From Alphaproteobacteria bacterium (GTDB lineage: Bacteria > Bacteroidota > Bacteroidia > Bacteroidales > FEN-979), in NCBI GenBank assembly GCA_009928665.1, contig SACF01000021.1:1-64000 (forward strand): a DNA stretch of 64,000 nt, read 5' to 3'. The notes under the pieces are model-generated. The model was given only the letters and a program-made list of their open reading frames with translations, searched no databases and was not told where the DNA came from. Positions 16,315 through 25,556 of the stretch are shown one piece after another; positions within the stretch are counted from its first letter, which is position 1, and each line of letters opens with the position of its first letter. The position numbers and the translations under genes were made by a program.

Positions 16315-19300
16315 TCATTCACTCATTGTGTTTTTCTCCCCCTCCCACGTTATCACCGAGATTCGTTTTTTCCCGTCCATCCTGACACTCAGCGGCTGCT
16401 CGAACCGGACAATCGTGAAAAATTCCGTTTTCCTGATATTTTTCCTCGATTTCAGAATGTCATACCTGATGTAACTGCCCGACATTTCAGGCTGAACACA
16501 GAAATAGCCTACATTCATGGAGGTCACGTTGTGGAAGAAATGGCTTCCTGAAGAAGCATCGAGGGGAAATCCTTCGAGGCTGGTCTCTACGATCACCTTC
16601 GCATTGCTGATCTGTGGCCACTGGACCGGGACCCCGATCCACCGGTCGCGGGTACCCCAACGGCCCGGCCCGATCAGAATGTATTTCTTCCCCTCTTTTC
16701 CCATCTCGGAGTTGATCTTATCGATCTCCTCTGCCATTTCGACGGTTTTGCTTTTATCAAAAGTATCGGGATCTACAAATACCACCTCGTCAATGTCGCT
16801 GATCAACCCGTTGCCCATCTCTTTTTCAGAATAGAGCAGGATCTCATGTTTGCTGATACTGGTCATATCTATTTCAAAATCGGCGACATTACCGATCAAA
16901 GGTTTGATCTGAAGCAGGTAAAAGGAGGCCTTGTAATCCTCATCCTTGTTCAGGTCGATGGCGAACTCGATCTCAACCGGGGTTCCCAGCGCCTCTTTGA
17001 CCACATCGAGGACTACCTCAATGGTCTTGGCCATGGGAATATAATTGTACTTCAGGATGTCGGCAAAATTGATGATCCTCGGACCTGCATCGCGAAGACC
17101 CGAGGAGATCCGGTCGTTCTCAGCCGAGTAAACCGAAGCCAGATGTTTGAGTGTCCCGTGCATTTCGGCATCATAGATGTCAAGTTTCCGCAAACCTGCT
17201 TCCTCTCCCTCCAGAAGATTTACATCCTGTTTCTTCAGATCGACTGCAAAAAAATGAACCTGCGAACCTTTGTACTGATCCTTTGGCGAATTAATTTCAA
17301 GATTCGGATACAGCGGGCTGAACCGAAAAGCTTTTTCACCTTCCACAACATAACGACCCAGTCCGAGGGCCGCTACGGCAAAACCCTCTTCGGGCTTCAT
17401 ATGCGCGAAGGGATAATAATTGTACGACTGGGCAACCCCGCTGATATGTGGGTAATAGCAATCGCCGTATTGATTTCCGACGACTTCCTGAATAACCACC
17501 GCCATCTTTTCCTGTTCGATACGGTAATTCACCGCTTCAACATAGCCCTTGGCTGTCGGTGAATAAACGGAGGCGTACACCAGTTTTATAGCATCCATCA
17601 ACTGATCGAGCCGGACCCGCATATCGGGATGGTTGTTGGGGATCAGGTAGGTCTCGAAAATACCCGCAAAAGGCTGGTTCTGACTATCTTCAAATAATCC
17701 GGATGACCTGATTGCGAGGGGTCGCGAAATGTTTTTGATGATCAGTTTCAGTTTCCGGATGAGCGATTCGGTAAGCCTGCCCTCAATAAACCATCTCTTA
17801 ATCTGATCGTAATCGGTCTCATAGACGGCCCTTTCACGGAGTTTGTTCCGGTCGAGGAAGTATTCAAACTCGTCGGTTCCGATGATGGATGTTTTGGGGG
17901 TGCGGATGTTGATATTGGGTACGTGCTGTGAAAAATCGTAATTGTAAATAAGGGTGTTGACAAAGGCCAGTCCGCGCCCTTTACCTCCCAAAGCCCCATC
18001 GGTAAGGGAGAGGATGTTGTGCTCATCACTGATGGCCGACTCCTCGAAGGGTATGACCTTCCCGATATTCTGTTCGTTTCTGAAATGCTGGATGACGTTG
18101 ATCAGATAATCCCGGAGCGCGGTAGGATCTTTGAAATCGGTCACTTTCGCCGGGTTCAGGATACGGGCGACCTGGATTTCGCCGCGTGCCATCAGCCAAA
18201 GGGAAAAGTGGTCTTTACGGGCATGATAGAGCAACGACTCTTCGGGGATGGTCTTCAGCAGGTCCTCAAACTCCTTGAGCGACCTGGCTACCGCGATCTG
18301 CCCTCCCTCTTTGTCGCGGTAAATAAAGTTCCCGAATCCCAGATAGTGGGTGATAAAACTCTTGAACTCGACCAGCAGGGTTTCAGAATTTTTGTTGATA
18401 AATGATGCCTTGAGCTCGTATGCCTTTTGGGCATTCGATTCATTCGACGACTGCATGACGATCGGAAGGTCGCGGATCTCCTTGCGGGTCTGGCTCACCA
18501 GGTTAAAACCGGCTATATCGTTCAGCTTTCCGTCTTTCTTGAATTTGACGTCGGTGATCAGGCAAAGAATATTTTCCTTGTATTTATTAAAAATGTAAAT
18601 CGCCTCTTCATAGGTGCTGGCCAGCAGTATTTTAGGACGGGCCTTCAACCGCAGGATCCGGTAAAGTTCATCGGTGGTGACATCCTCAATGATGTTCTTG
18701 GTCTGTTCCAGCACGATGTTGTAAAGCATCGGCAGGTACAGCGAATAGTATTTCGACGAATCCTCCACCAGCAGGATCACCCGTACCATTCCGATCTCCG
18801 TATCGTTCTCAACATTGATCTTATCTTCGAGATAATTGATCATGGCAAAGAAGATCTTCGAATCGCCATTCCACACAAAGACCCGGTCGATCCAGGTAAG
18901 CTTTTGCGGATCCTCTTCAAAACGGGCAATATCGGTGTTGCTGTTGAGCAGCAGAAATACCGGAATGTATTGGTACACTCCCTTCACCCGCCTGCTGATT
19001 TCGACCGGAAACTGCTTGTCGCTGCCGACCATGATGATGATGAGGTCGTAATGCTTGGTATTCAACTGTTCCATTACCTCCTCCGTGGTTGAAACCCCGG
19101 TAATTCTCGGCATGGTACTCAGACTCAGCGAGTAATAGGCTCCCAGCACATGTTCCGAAAACCGCCCTTCCTTCTCGATACTGTACGCATCATAAAGATT
19201 GGCCACTAAAAGGATCTCTTTTACCTTGAACGGCATCAGGTCGTGATAGATATCACGGTTGTAATTGGTCCGGTTCAGGAACGTTTGCAGAAGTTTTCTG

Positions 19301-20205
19301 CTGTTTTTGGTGGCGCTTTCCGGATCATGCTGAAGATCCCGCTGTTCCCGCTGGCCGGTCCGCCGTAAGATGGCCTTCCCTTTAACGGAATTCAGAAAAC
19401 CGGTTATCAGGTTCCCCAGGTTCATGATCAGGTGACGTTCTTCCTCCAGGAAAGGACCCTCGAAAACGGTTGGGAACGCCTTCGTGTAACAGATCTGGAT
19501 AAAACCCTTCAACCCGTCAATGGTCTCGAAAAACTGCTGTTGCGTCCATTGTGTTTCGGCAAAGTCCGGCGATTTCGCTTCAATATTCCCGTACTTGATC
19601 CGGCATTCACAGAACTCATGGTACTGCCAGGCTGTGGGAAGGATAAGGCAGATCTGACGAAGGGTCTCCTCTACCGATCTACCCGATCTGAGGATCGCTG
19701 TCGTCTGGTTTATAGCCGTAAGCTCTTTCAGTCGCTCCCGGTTGATGTAATGTCCTTCGCGCCCTTTTACCCCGTTGAGATAACCCTCCAGAAGGCTGGC
19801 GAGGTTGATCACGAGGCTCCGTTCTTCCTTCAGAAATGGGCCTTCATCGAAAGCAGGAAAATCCTTCAGGTAAAAAATTTCAATCGTTCCATTGAGGTTA
19901 TCAATGGTCTCAAAGGGCTGTTCCTGCCTCCATTGCGTTTCGAGGAATCCCGGACTGGTAAATTCCATCTCATCAAAGCGGATCCGGGTGACGCAATAAG
20001 CCGGGTATTGCCAGGCCTTGGGCAGGATCTGGCAAATCTCGTAAAGCGTTTCGGGAATCGACTTTGCGGCTCTGATGATGGCCGTGGTTTCATTAATGGC
20101 AGCAAGTTCCTTTAGCCGTTCCTTATTGTCGTAAACCAGTTGGCTTACATCGGACGGTCCCGGAACGGGATTTCCGTAATCATTTCTTTCGTCGGATATC
20201 GGCAT
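16315..20205 (-). CDS. GAF-like/receiver/PPDK_N multidomain protein
   Basis: A 1296-residue paralogue of the 5831-8812 product. It adds two tandem GAF-like repeats at the N-terminus (~30-150 and ~158-275): INETTAIIRAAKSIPETL and INQTTAILRSGRSVEETL are clear duplicates. A degenerate receiver-like domain follows (IIIMVGSD at the phospho-Asp site), then a complete receiver with LLVEDS, phospho-acceptor Asp552 in LITDVKF and Lys in SFINKNSETL. The PPDK_N-type ATP-binding domain starts near 735 (GALGGKGRGLAFVNTL, AIRSSGLFEDS, PFAGIFETY). The phosphohistidine and PEP/pyruvate domains are absent. It appears to be the first gene of the NuoE/NuoF/FdhA-like operon, so it may sense or regulate that complex. 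Confidence 0.85.
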   Translation of the reverse strand: MPISDERNDYGNPVPGPSDVSQLVYDNKERLKELAAINETTAIIRAAKSIPETLYEICQILPKAWQYPAYCVTRIRFDEMEFTSPGFLETQWRQEQPFETIDNLNGTIEIFYLKDFPAFDEGPFLKEERSLVINLASLLEGYLNGVKGREGHYINRERLKELTAINQTTAILRSGRSVEETLRQICLILPTAWQYHEFCECRIKYGNIEAKSPDFAETQWTQQQFFETIDGLKGFIQICYTKAFPTVFEGPFLEEERHLIMNLGNLITGFLNSVKGKAILRRTGQREQRDLQHDPESATKNSRKLLQTFLNRTNYNRDIYHDLMPFKVKEILLVANLYDAYSIEKEGRFSEHVLGAYYSLSLSTMPRITGVSTTEEVMEQLNTKHYDLIIIMVGSDKQFPVEISRRVKGVYQYIPVFLLLNSNTDIARFEEDPQKLTWIDRVFVWNGDSKIFFAMINYLEDKINVENDTEIGMVRVILLVEDSSKYYSLYLPMLYNIVLEQTKNIIEDVTTDELYRILRLKARPKILLASTYEEAIYIFNKYKENILCLITDVKFKKDGKLNDIAGFNLVSQTRKEIRDLPIVMQSSNESNAQKAYELKASFINKNSETLLVEFKSFITHYLGFGNFIYRDKEGGQIAVARSLKEFEDLLKTIPEESLLYHARKDHFSLWLMARGEIQVARILNPAKVTDFKDPTALRDYLINVIQHFRNEQNIGKVIPFEESAISDEHNILSLTDGALGGKGRGLAFVNTLIYNYDFSQHVPNINIRTPKTSIIGTDEFEYFLDRNKLRERAVYETDYDQIKRWFIEGRLTESLIRKLKLIIKNISRPLAIRSSGLFEDSQNQPFAGIFETYLIPNNHPDMRVRLDQLMDAIKLVYASVYSPTAKGYVEAVNYRIEQEKMAVVIQEVVGNQYGDCYYPHISGVAQSYNYYPFAHMKPEEGFAVAALGLGRYVVEGEKAFRFSPLYPNLEINSPKDQYKGSQVHFFAVDLKKQDVNLLEGEEAGLRKLDIYDAEMHGTLKHLASVYSAENDRISSGLRDAGPRIINFADILKYNYIPMAKTIEVVLDVVKEALGTPVEIEFAIDLNKDEDYKASFYLLQIKPLIGNVADFEIDMTSISKHEILLYSEKEMGNGLISDIDEVVFVDPDTFDKSKTVEMAEEIDKINSEMGKEGKKYILIGPGRWGTRDRWIGVPVQWPQISNAKVIVETSLEGFPLDASSGSHFFHNVTSMNVGYFCVQPEMSGSYIRYDILKSRKNIRKTEFFTIVRFEQPLSVRMDGKKRISVITWEGEKNTMSE

Positions 20206-20227
20206 TTTTTTTCATGGGCTGGGGTGC

Positions 20228-20257
20228 CAAATTTAGCATTATTTTTTATCCGACAAA
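20228..20257 (-). promoter_or_regulatory. Bacteroidota promoter for the 16315-20205 operon
   Basis: On the minus strand, TTTG (20254-20257) is the -33 element and TAAATTTG (20228-20235) the -7 element, with an 18-bp spacer. The -7 box is 23 bp upstream of the start at 20205. It would drive the receiver/PPDK_N gene and probably the downstream dehydrogenase subunits. Confidence 0.65.
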
Positions 20258-20294
20258 CAAGAATGTTTTATGCGCACAATTTACATGTTTTCAC

Positions 20295-20302
20295 TAATTT
20301 TG
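20295..20302 (+). promoter_or_regulatory. Possible -7 box for the 20347 gene
   Basis: TAATTTTG fits TAnnTTTG and lies 45 bp before the ATG at 20347. No -33 element was seen. Confidence 0.35.
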
Positions 20303-20346
20303 ATGGTGATATTATTGTTTCTCCATTCACCCATTCTGTTCTGCCC

Positions 20347-21774
20347 ATGCTCCGTTACCATGACATCCCGATCAAAGGGTTTTGGACCTTTTTTGCTCTT
20401 ATCATACCGCTGATCAGCCTCTCACAACCGTTTACAATCACCGGTTCTGTTTCGGATGAACTTACCCGGAAGCCCGTCAGTGGAGCCAATATCCGGATTT
20501 ACGGAACCAGCCGGGGTACATCCACCGGCAGCGACGGATACTTCACCCTGGTGTCCGATGCACTCCCGGTCACCTTTGTTATCAGTTGCGTCGGATACGA
20601 AAAGACCTTTATCGATCTGTTGGAAAAACCTGGTAAATCCATAAGGTTTTTTATCAAACCCGTATCTTACGACCTTCAGGAGGTAGAGATTTCACCTTCC
20701 GACCACCGCTTTATTTTCAGGAACCAGAATTACTCGGTACTCGACTATGAAATATCGAACGAACTCCTCTTTTTGCTCGTTACCCGTGGCCTCGGCCGGG
20801 AAGCAGAGATGGTGGTGCTGAACCTTTCCGGCGATACCCTGGCCACAGCCCCCCTTCCCGAAATACCTCCGCTTAAAATCTGTCGCGATTTTCTGTCGAA
20901 TATCCATTACTATTCCGCCAGGGGAACAACTTACCAGTGTAATGCCGACACCGATAACGAAACAGTCGATTTCCTTTACCCGGTCCCTTTCGATTCGCTG
21001 GAAAAGTACATCCGGCCATTCCTCTTCAGGATCGGCGACCGGATCTATTTCCAGCAAAAGATCCTCAACAATTTCGGGACAAGGATCGGATATGGAAGCC
21101 GCGACAGCGGCCAGGTTTTTTTTAAAGATTTTATCAATACCCGGAAGATAACAGAATTGCGCGACGACCGGTCATTTTACTACCAATGGAACAACGGGTA
21201 CCAAACGATACGGGCAGGATCGCTTCCACAAAAAAGTGATGATGGTCTTCCGGATGACCCTGCATTCGACTTCTCCTCCTCCCGGGCTGAAGAGGGCTCC
21301 TACGGAAGTTTTGAATCAGCCGCCCATTGGATTGAGTTCTATAACATGCGTTATCCTTTCATCCGGATCAACGACGACACACTCGTGTTCATCGATTTCA
21401 GCAACAGTACAATGGAACTGATGAACCGGGACGGAAAGATATTGAAGAAAAATGATATAACATTTCACCGGGAAGATCAGGGATTAGCGGAGAACAAAGC
21501 GGACGACAACGGCAACCCGGTTTCATCAGGATGGAGATGGGGTAACCTGATTCTGCAGGATGACAGCACCCGTTTTTTATACACTATTTATCAAAGAACA
21601 GGGATGATAAAACTGTGCCGGGTGGATTACCGTACGGGGAAACTGACCGCAGAAACGATGATCCCCTTCCCGTTCCCGGAAAAGTTCCGGATCTTTAATC
21701 AAAGGGTATATTATCTTTGCAAACCTGCGGGAATCGGCGAAACCCGCAGGCTGATCAGGAGCCGCCTGAATTGA
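20347..21774 (+). CDS. Secreted CarboxypepD_reg-like / beta-propeller-like protein
   Basis: About 475 residues from ATG 20347 (MLRYHDIPIKGFWTFFALI), which gives a clean signal peptide ending near SLSQ; the longer frame from 20140 would overlap the divergent gene. A CarboxypepD_reg domain follows (GSVSDELTRKPVSGANIRIYG, GTSTGSDGYFTLV, SCVGYEKT). The remainder has repeated YSVLDY/LLFLLVTRG-like strands and short Asp/Gly-rich turns suggestive of a beta-propeller with 6-bladed character, but I cannot assign a Pfam family. It is 10 bp upstream of a second CarboxypepD_reg gene, so the two are probably co-transcribed. Confidence 0.72.
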   Translation: MLRYHDIPIKGFWTFFALIIPLISLSQPFTITGSVSDELTRKPVSGANIRIYGTSRGTSTGSDGYFTLVSDALPVTFVISCVGYEKTFIDLLEKPGKSIRFFIKPVSYDLQEVEISPSDHRFIFRNQNYSVLDYEISNELLFLLVTRGLGREAEMVVLNLSGDTLATAPLPEIPPLKICRDFLSNIHYYSARGTTYQCNADTDNETVDFLYPVPFDSLEKYIRPFLFRIGDRIYFQQKILNNFGTRIGYGSRDSGQVFFKDFINTRKITELRDDRSFYYQWNNGYQTIRAGSLPQKSDDGLPDDPAFDFSSSRAEEGSYGSFESAAHWIEFYNMRYPFIRINDDTLVFIDFSNSTMELMNRDGKILKKNDITFHREDQGLAENKADDNGNPVSSGWRWGNLILQDDSTRFLYTIYQRTGMIKLCRVDYRTGKLTAETMIPFPFPEKFRIFNQRVYYLCKPAGIGETRRLIRSRLN

Positions 21775-21784
21775 TTAACAGAAC

Positions 21785-23542
21785 ATGAAGAGACTGATCC
21801 TGCTTGTAGCTTTAATGGTCTGTGCAACTTCTGCATTTACCCAGCAAACGGTTCAGGGAACTGTGACTGATGCCCGAACGGGCGAGCGTCTTCCCTGGTG
21901 CAGCATCGCAGTCAAAGGGACCGGAAAAGGCACTATTACCAACTCCGAAGGCATCTTCCGGCTTATCCTGATACCCGGTCATGATACGCTGGTCATCACC
22001 TATGTGGGGTACGCTCGGTTGCAACTTCCGGTAACCCGGCTTGCACGTGATCCGGTGATCAAGCTAAACAGAGCAGGCATTCAATTAGCCGAGCTTGTGA
22101 TCCATGCCAACGATGAGTATCTTTACAATATCCTTGAGAAATGCAGGAAGCGAATCATGCGCGACAAATATAATCATCAGTCCAAAGTATATTACGGCAT
22201 CAGTACTTCAACCCGCGAACAACCCATCGAACTCGTGGAATGCTACTACAACGGGTATCTGAAAGGCATCTCGGTCGACAGTCTGCTTTTCCGCAACGGC
22301 CGGGTTGGATGCGCCGAACTCGACCAGCGCTATTTCCTCACCCTCAACACCTCAAAGGCAGTGAGCCAGCTCAGCCTTACCCGGAAATATCCCGATCCCC
22401 ATTATCCCCTCATCCCTCTTCAACTGACCGGGAAAGCGCTTCGGAATGCCTTCATTCTCACCCCTGAAAAAAGCAGCTCCGATATGGTCTGTATCGGTTT
22501 TCGGCCCCGCTCTGACATCCGGAATTATTTTAGCGGATCGGTATGGATCGACCTCAAAACCAACGATATCGTGAAGATCAATCTCGAAACTGTCAACACG
22601 TCACGGCATCCCTTTACCCCGATCTATCCCGGCGACCTTCTCGACGAGGTAAATCTGTCAATAAATGAGACCTTCCGGAAAACCGAAACCGGAAATACAC
22701 TCGAACAGGTCCGCTTCAGCTATTCCCTGACTTACCATGCCACCCGGAGCCCGCAGGGAGTCATCACCCCGGGAAACACCAGCTCCCGAAAGATCGAAAC
22801 CCACGGTATCCTTTTTCTGTACGATTACGAAGAACCGTTTATACTCCCCAGGTTCGAATATTTCAGCGAGTATGACGATTATCATAAGATGTCGATCATT
22901 CCTTTCAACCGGGAGTTCTGGTCAACCAACCAGGTACTGGCGCTTTCGGAAGCACAGAAAAAGGAACTCGGGTTCTTTACCGGAAAGGGAGTGACCCTCA
23001 ATTTCAGTGAGTCCGGACACGGGCGGGATTTCCTTGACCAGGTTCACTATGATTCAAGCCTCGCTAAAAGTTATTACACCTTCTGGGATTCCACCCGGCG
23101 GATCACCCTCAACCGGTCGCTTTTCCAGAACCGGGAGTATCCCCCGATAAAGATCAACGGCGCCATCAGGACTAACCTGTACCGGCTGGAAATCCAGTTG
23201 CTGCTCGATGTCACCTGCATCAACGATAGTTGTTTCTGCAGGTCTTATGCGGTATTCGACGAATGGCGTTCGATGTTTCACCTTCCCTGGGAAGCGTACA
23301 CCGGAACCTTCATCAACCTGTATTTTGACCTTTACGAAATAGAGCGGCGAAAGATGCAGCTTGTCCTCGATTCACGCAAATGGACGGCAACGCAGGTGGA
23401 TTCGGTTTATCAATCCACCCTCAAATCGGCAAAGGCCGCCACAAACCGATACCTGGGAGAAGTTAAAACCGGTGAGAATAAAAAAGCCCTGGAGAAATGG
23501 GAGGAGGTTGTAAGGAAGGAAATTGGGAAAACGGAAAATTGA
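21785..23542 (+). CDS. Secreted CarboxypepD_reg-like domain protein
   Basis: A 585-residue envelope protein. Signal peptide 1-19 (MKRLILLVALMVCATSAFTQ), then a CarboxypepD_reg domain at ~23-100 (VQGTVTDARTGERLPWCSI, GTITNSEGIFRL, ITYVGYARL). The central and C-terminal parts are unassigned but share the general pattern of the 432-residue protein at 1598-2896 (conserved ILEKCRKRI helix after the beta-sandwich). The last residues (KTEN) and the stop codon are encoded inside a heptad repeat array at 23530, so the C-terminus may have been altered by that array. Confidence 0.75.
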   Translation: MKRLILLVALMVCATSAFTQQTVQGTVTDARTGERLPWCSIAVKGTGKGTITNSEGIFRLILIPGHDTLVITYVGYARLQLPVTRLARDPVIKLNRAGIQLAELVIHANDEYLYNILEKCRKRIMRDKYNHQSKVYYGISTSTREQPIELVECYYNGYLKGISVDSLLFRNGRVGCAELDQRYFLTLNTSKAVSQLSLTRKYPDPHYPLIPLQLTGKALRNAFILTPEKSSSDMVCIGFRPRSDIRNYFSGSVWIDLKTNDIVKINLETVNTSRHPFTPIYPGDLLDEVNLSINETFRKTETGNTLEQVRFSYSLTYHATRSPQGVITPGNTSSRKIETHGILFLYDYEEPFILPRFEYFSEYDDYHKMSIIPFNREFWSTNQVLALSEAQKKELGFFTGKGVTLNFSESGHGRDFLDQVHYDSSLAKSYYTFWDSTRRITLNRSLFQNREYPPIKINGAIRTNLYRLEIQLLLDVTCINDSCFCRSYAVFDEWRSMFHLPWEAYTGTFINLYFDLYEIERRKMQLVLDSRKWTATQVDSVYQSTLKSAKAATNRYLGEVKTGENKKALEKWEEVVRKEIGKTEN

Positions 23543-23567
23543 AAATGGAAAACGAAAAACGGAAAAG
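23530..23567. repeat. Heptad array (AAYGGAA), about 5 units
   Basis: AACGGAA, AATTGAA, AATGGAA, AACGAAA and AACGGAA in 7-bp phase. It contains the TGA stop (23540-23542) of the preceding gene. It is the inverse complement of the TTTTCCA family. Confidence 0.85.
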
Positions 23568-23577
23568 AAATAATAAA

Positions 23578-23625
23578 TCATTCACTCATTAATTAAATCA
23601 GTCATTCAGTCAATCAATCATTAAT
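23578..23625. repeat. Octad array (TCATTCAN), 6 units
   Basis: TCATTCAC, TCATTAAT, TAAATCAG, TCATTCAG, TCAATCAA and TCATTAAT. The final unit runs into the ATG (23624) of the next gene, so the array forms its whole translation-initiation region. Confidence 0.85.
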
Positions 23626-24874
23626 GAAAACTATCACCTCCCTTGCCACAGGATTTTTCTTGCTCCTGTTCTCTCCCTGTCCTGCCCAGCAATATGGCTG
23701 GATGAATATAGGCGAAAACCTGCCAAATACCCCGTCAACCGCTACCATCAGCGATATTGCCATGGTTGGCGATTCGATGTGGATCACCTCCGGTTATGGA
23801 ACCTACCTGAATGGAGTGCCTGGTGAGATTTACTTCTCGACCGACCGGGGTCAGACCTTCACCATCCAGACCACCCTGTATGGCACCCACGCCATTCACA
23901 TGAACGATGCGCTGAACGGCTGGTGCGGCGGTGTGGAAGGTCAGACTTACAACACGACCGACGGTGGAACAACCTGGGTGCGCAAACCTTTTGGTTTCGG
24001 GTCAACCCTGATGGACCTTGATTTCGCACCCGGATGCGATACAGGCATGTGCACCGGTTTCACCGGTAAGGTCAAACAACTGACTCCAACCGGTTTGATT
24101 TCGGTCAACACGATGGGATATGTGTCGAACATTACCTCCGTATCCTGCATCGACAAGGATCACGCGTTCATCGCCGGCGAAGAGATCATTGCCCCGGTGA
24201 CCCGCGGAGTCATGATGATCGACCAGAGCTACCCCGGCACAAACGGAATCTACGCGATCGATATGGTTGACACCCTAACCGGATGGTGCGTTGGAAGCCC
24301 AACTGCAGCCGGAGCGTGGGACAGCTCAGGCTGCATGATCATCCGGACCGACAACGGTCACGACTGGATCGAACAGGTGAACCCGGTCAAGGGTAAAACC
24401 GGAACCCTGATGGCCGTGAAAGCGTTGAACAAGCAGGAAGTCTGGACCGTCGGTACCTCCGGAGTGATCCTGCATACCACCGATGGCGGGCAAACCTGGG
24501 TCCGCGAAGCCGAAGGACTCACCAGCGAAATGCTATATGGCATCTGGGTGGTGAACAACCAGGAGGTTTATGTAACCGGAAACAACCGTACGCTGCTGAA
24601 ATACGGACTGGTGGCGGGAACGGAAGAACCCCTGCAGCAAGCGTTCTCGCTCCGTCTGACACCGAATCCCACCGAAGTCATCGTTACCATTAGGGTCGCC
24701 GGAGGACAACAGATAAGCCAGGTAAACGTCAACGATCTCTCAGGACGCCGGATATCAATCTTCCGTAAACCGGCTGATAACCGGATTGACTGCTCGGGTT
24801 TCTGCCCCGGCGTGTATCTTCTCGAAGTCTTTGTTGATGGGTCAGTCTCCACCCTCCGACTGATGAAAAGGTAG
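23624..24874 (+). CDS. T9SS-secreted BNR/Ycf48-like beta-propeller protein
   Basis: A 416-residue secreted protein. The signal peptide ends near CPAQ. Repeated Asp-box-like motifs (STDRGQTF, TTDGGTTW, RTDNGHDW, TTDGGQTW) are the hallmark of sialidase/photosystem-stability (Ycf48)-type propellers. The C-terminal ~75 residues form a T9SS type A sorting domain (LTPNPTEVIVTI, VNDLSGRRI, GVYLLEVFVDG, LRLMKR). No enzymatic motif is visible, so it may be a surface-exposed binding protein. Its start codon abuts an octad array. Confidence 0.85.
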   Translation: MKTITSLATGFFLLLFSPCPAQQYGWMNIGENLPNTPSTATISDIAMVGDSMWITSGYGTYLNGVPGEIYFSTDRGQTFTIQTTLYGTHAIHMNDALNGWCGGVEGQTYNTTDGGTTWVRKPFGFGSTLMDLDFAPGCDTGMCTGFTGKVKQLTPTGLISVNTMGYVSNITSVSCIDKDHAFIAGEEIIAPVTRGVMMIDQSYPGTNGIYAIDMVDTLTGWCVGSPTAAGAWDSSGCMIIRTDNGHDWIEQVNPVKGKTGTLMAVKALNKQEVWTVGTSGVILHTTDGGQTWVREAEGLTSEMLYGIWVVNNQEVYVTGNNRTLLKYGLVAGTEEPLQQAFSLRLTPNPTEVIVTIRVAGGQQISQVNVNDLSGRRISIFRKPADNRIDCSGFCPGVYLLEVFVDGSVSTLRLMKR

Positions 24875-25033
24875 CGACAGCAGGCTCGGGATTACCGCTA
24901 TACCGAATCGGAACAGGTTTGTAAATAATGAAATGTTGTTCCACCCGGTACAATGGCATCACAAAGAAAAATGTTTCACATTATTTTAAGATTCTGGAAA
25001 AAGATTAGTATGAGCACTTAGAATTCACATTTG

Positions 25034-25546
25034 ATGAGCAGGGGATTTGTAAAGGAAGGCGACCAGGAAGAGGTCCCTATGGTGCCACCGAGGGCCGATT
25101 TGCCCCCGGGCGTCACCAACTATGTCACCCCGGAAGGGATGGACCTGCTGCTGTCTGAACGCGAGTCACTGATCAGCCAGCGCGAACAGGTGGACCGCAC
25201 CCTTGAAAATGAGCGGAGGATTGCGGTAAACCTTATCAATGCGAAGCTCTTATTGCTGGAACAGCGCATTTCGGGAGCCAGGGTGATAAATCCGGATGAA
25301 CAGCCGCAGGATGAAGTCCGGTTTGGCGCAACGGTAACACTCCGGATCGAAGCAACTGGCAAGGTCCAGGACTTCCGGATCGTGGGCGTCGACGAGGCCG
25401 ATATCTCTAAAGGAAAGATCTCCTTCTTGTCGCCTCTGGCCAAAGCGCTAATCCATAAAAAAGCCGGTGACCGTGTGGTGATCGGAATGGGCCGGTTTGA
25501 GCGGTCGTTCACGATCATCAAAATAGCCTATCAGAGACCGGTTTAG
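25034..25546 (+). CDS. GreA/GreB-family transcription factor-like protein
   Basis: About 170 residues. An N-terminal helical coiled-coil (GMDLLLSERESLISQREQVD to LLLEQRISGA) is followed by the Gre C-terminal FKBP-like domain: VRFGATVTLRI, DFRIVGVDEADISKGKISFLSPLAKALIHKKAGD. Gre factors rescue backtracked RNA polymerase. The N-terminal coil tip that carries the catalytic acidic residues is not obviously conserved, so it may be a Gre-like regulator rather than canonical GreA. The ATG at 25034 is preferred over the in-frame TTG at 25031. Confidence 0.82.
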   Translation: MSRGFVKEGDQEEVPMVPPRADLPPGVTNYVTPEGMDLLLSERESLISQREQVDRTLENERRIAVNLINAKLLLLEQRISGARVINPDEQPQDEVRFGATVTLRIEATGKVQDFRIVGVDEADISKGKISFLSPLAKALIHKKAGDRVVIGMGRFERSFTIIKIAYQRPV

Positions 25547-25556
25547 TGATAATCCG

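Noticed and set aside
16846..17562. 238-codon plus-strand frame
   Set aside because: Shadow of the PPDK_N-like coding sequence on the other strand.
19432..20115. 227-codon plus-strand frame
   Set aside because: Antisense to the strongly supported 16315-20205 gene, with low-complexity translation and no family signature.
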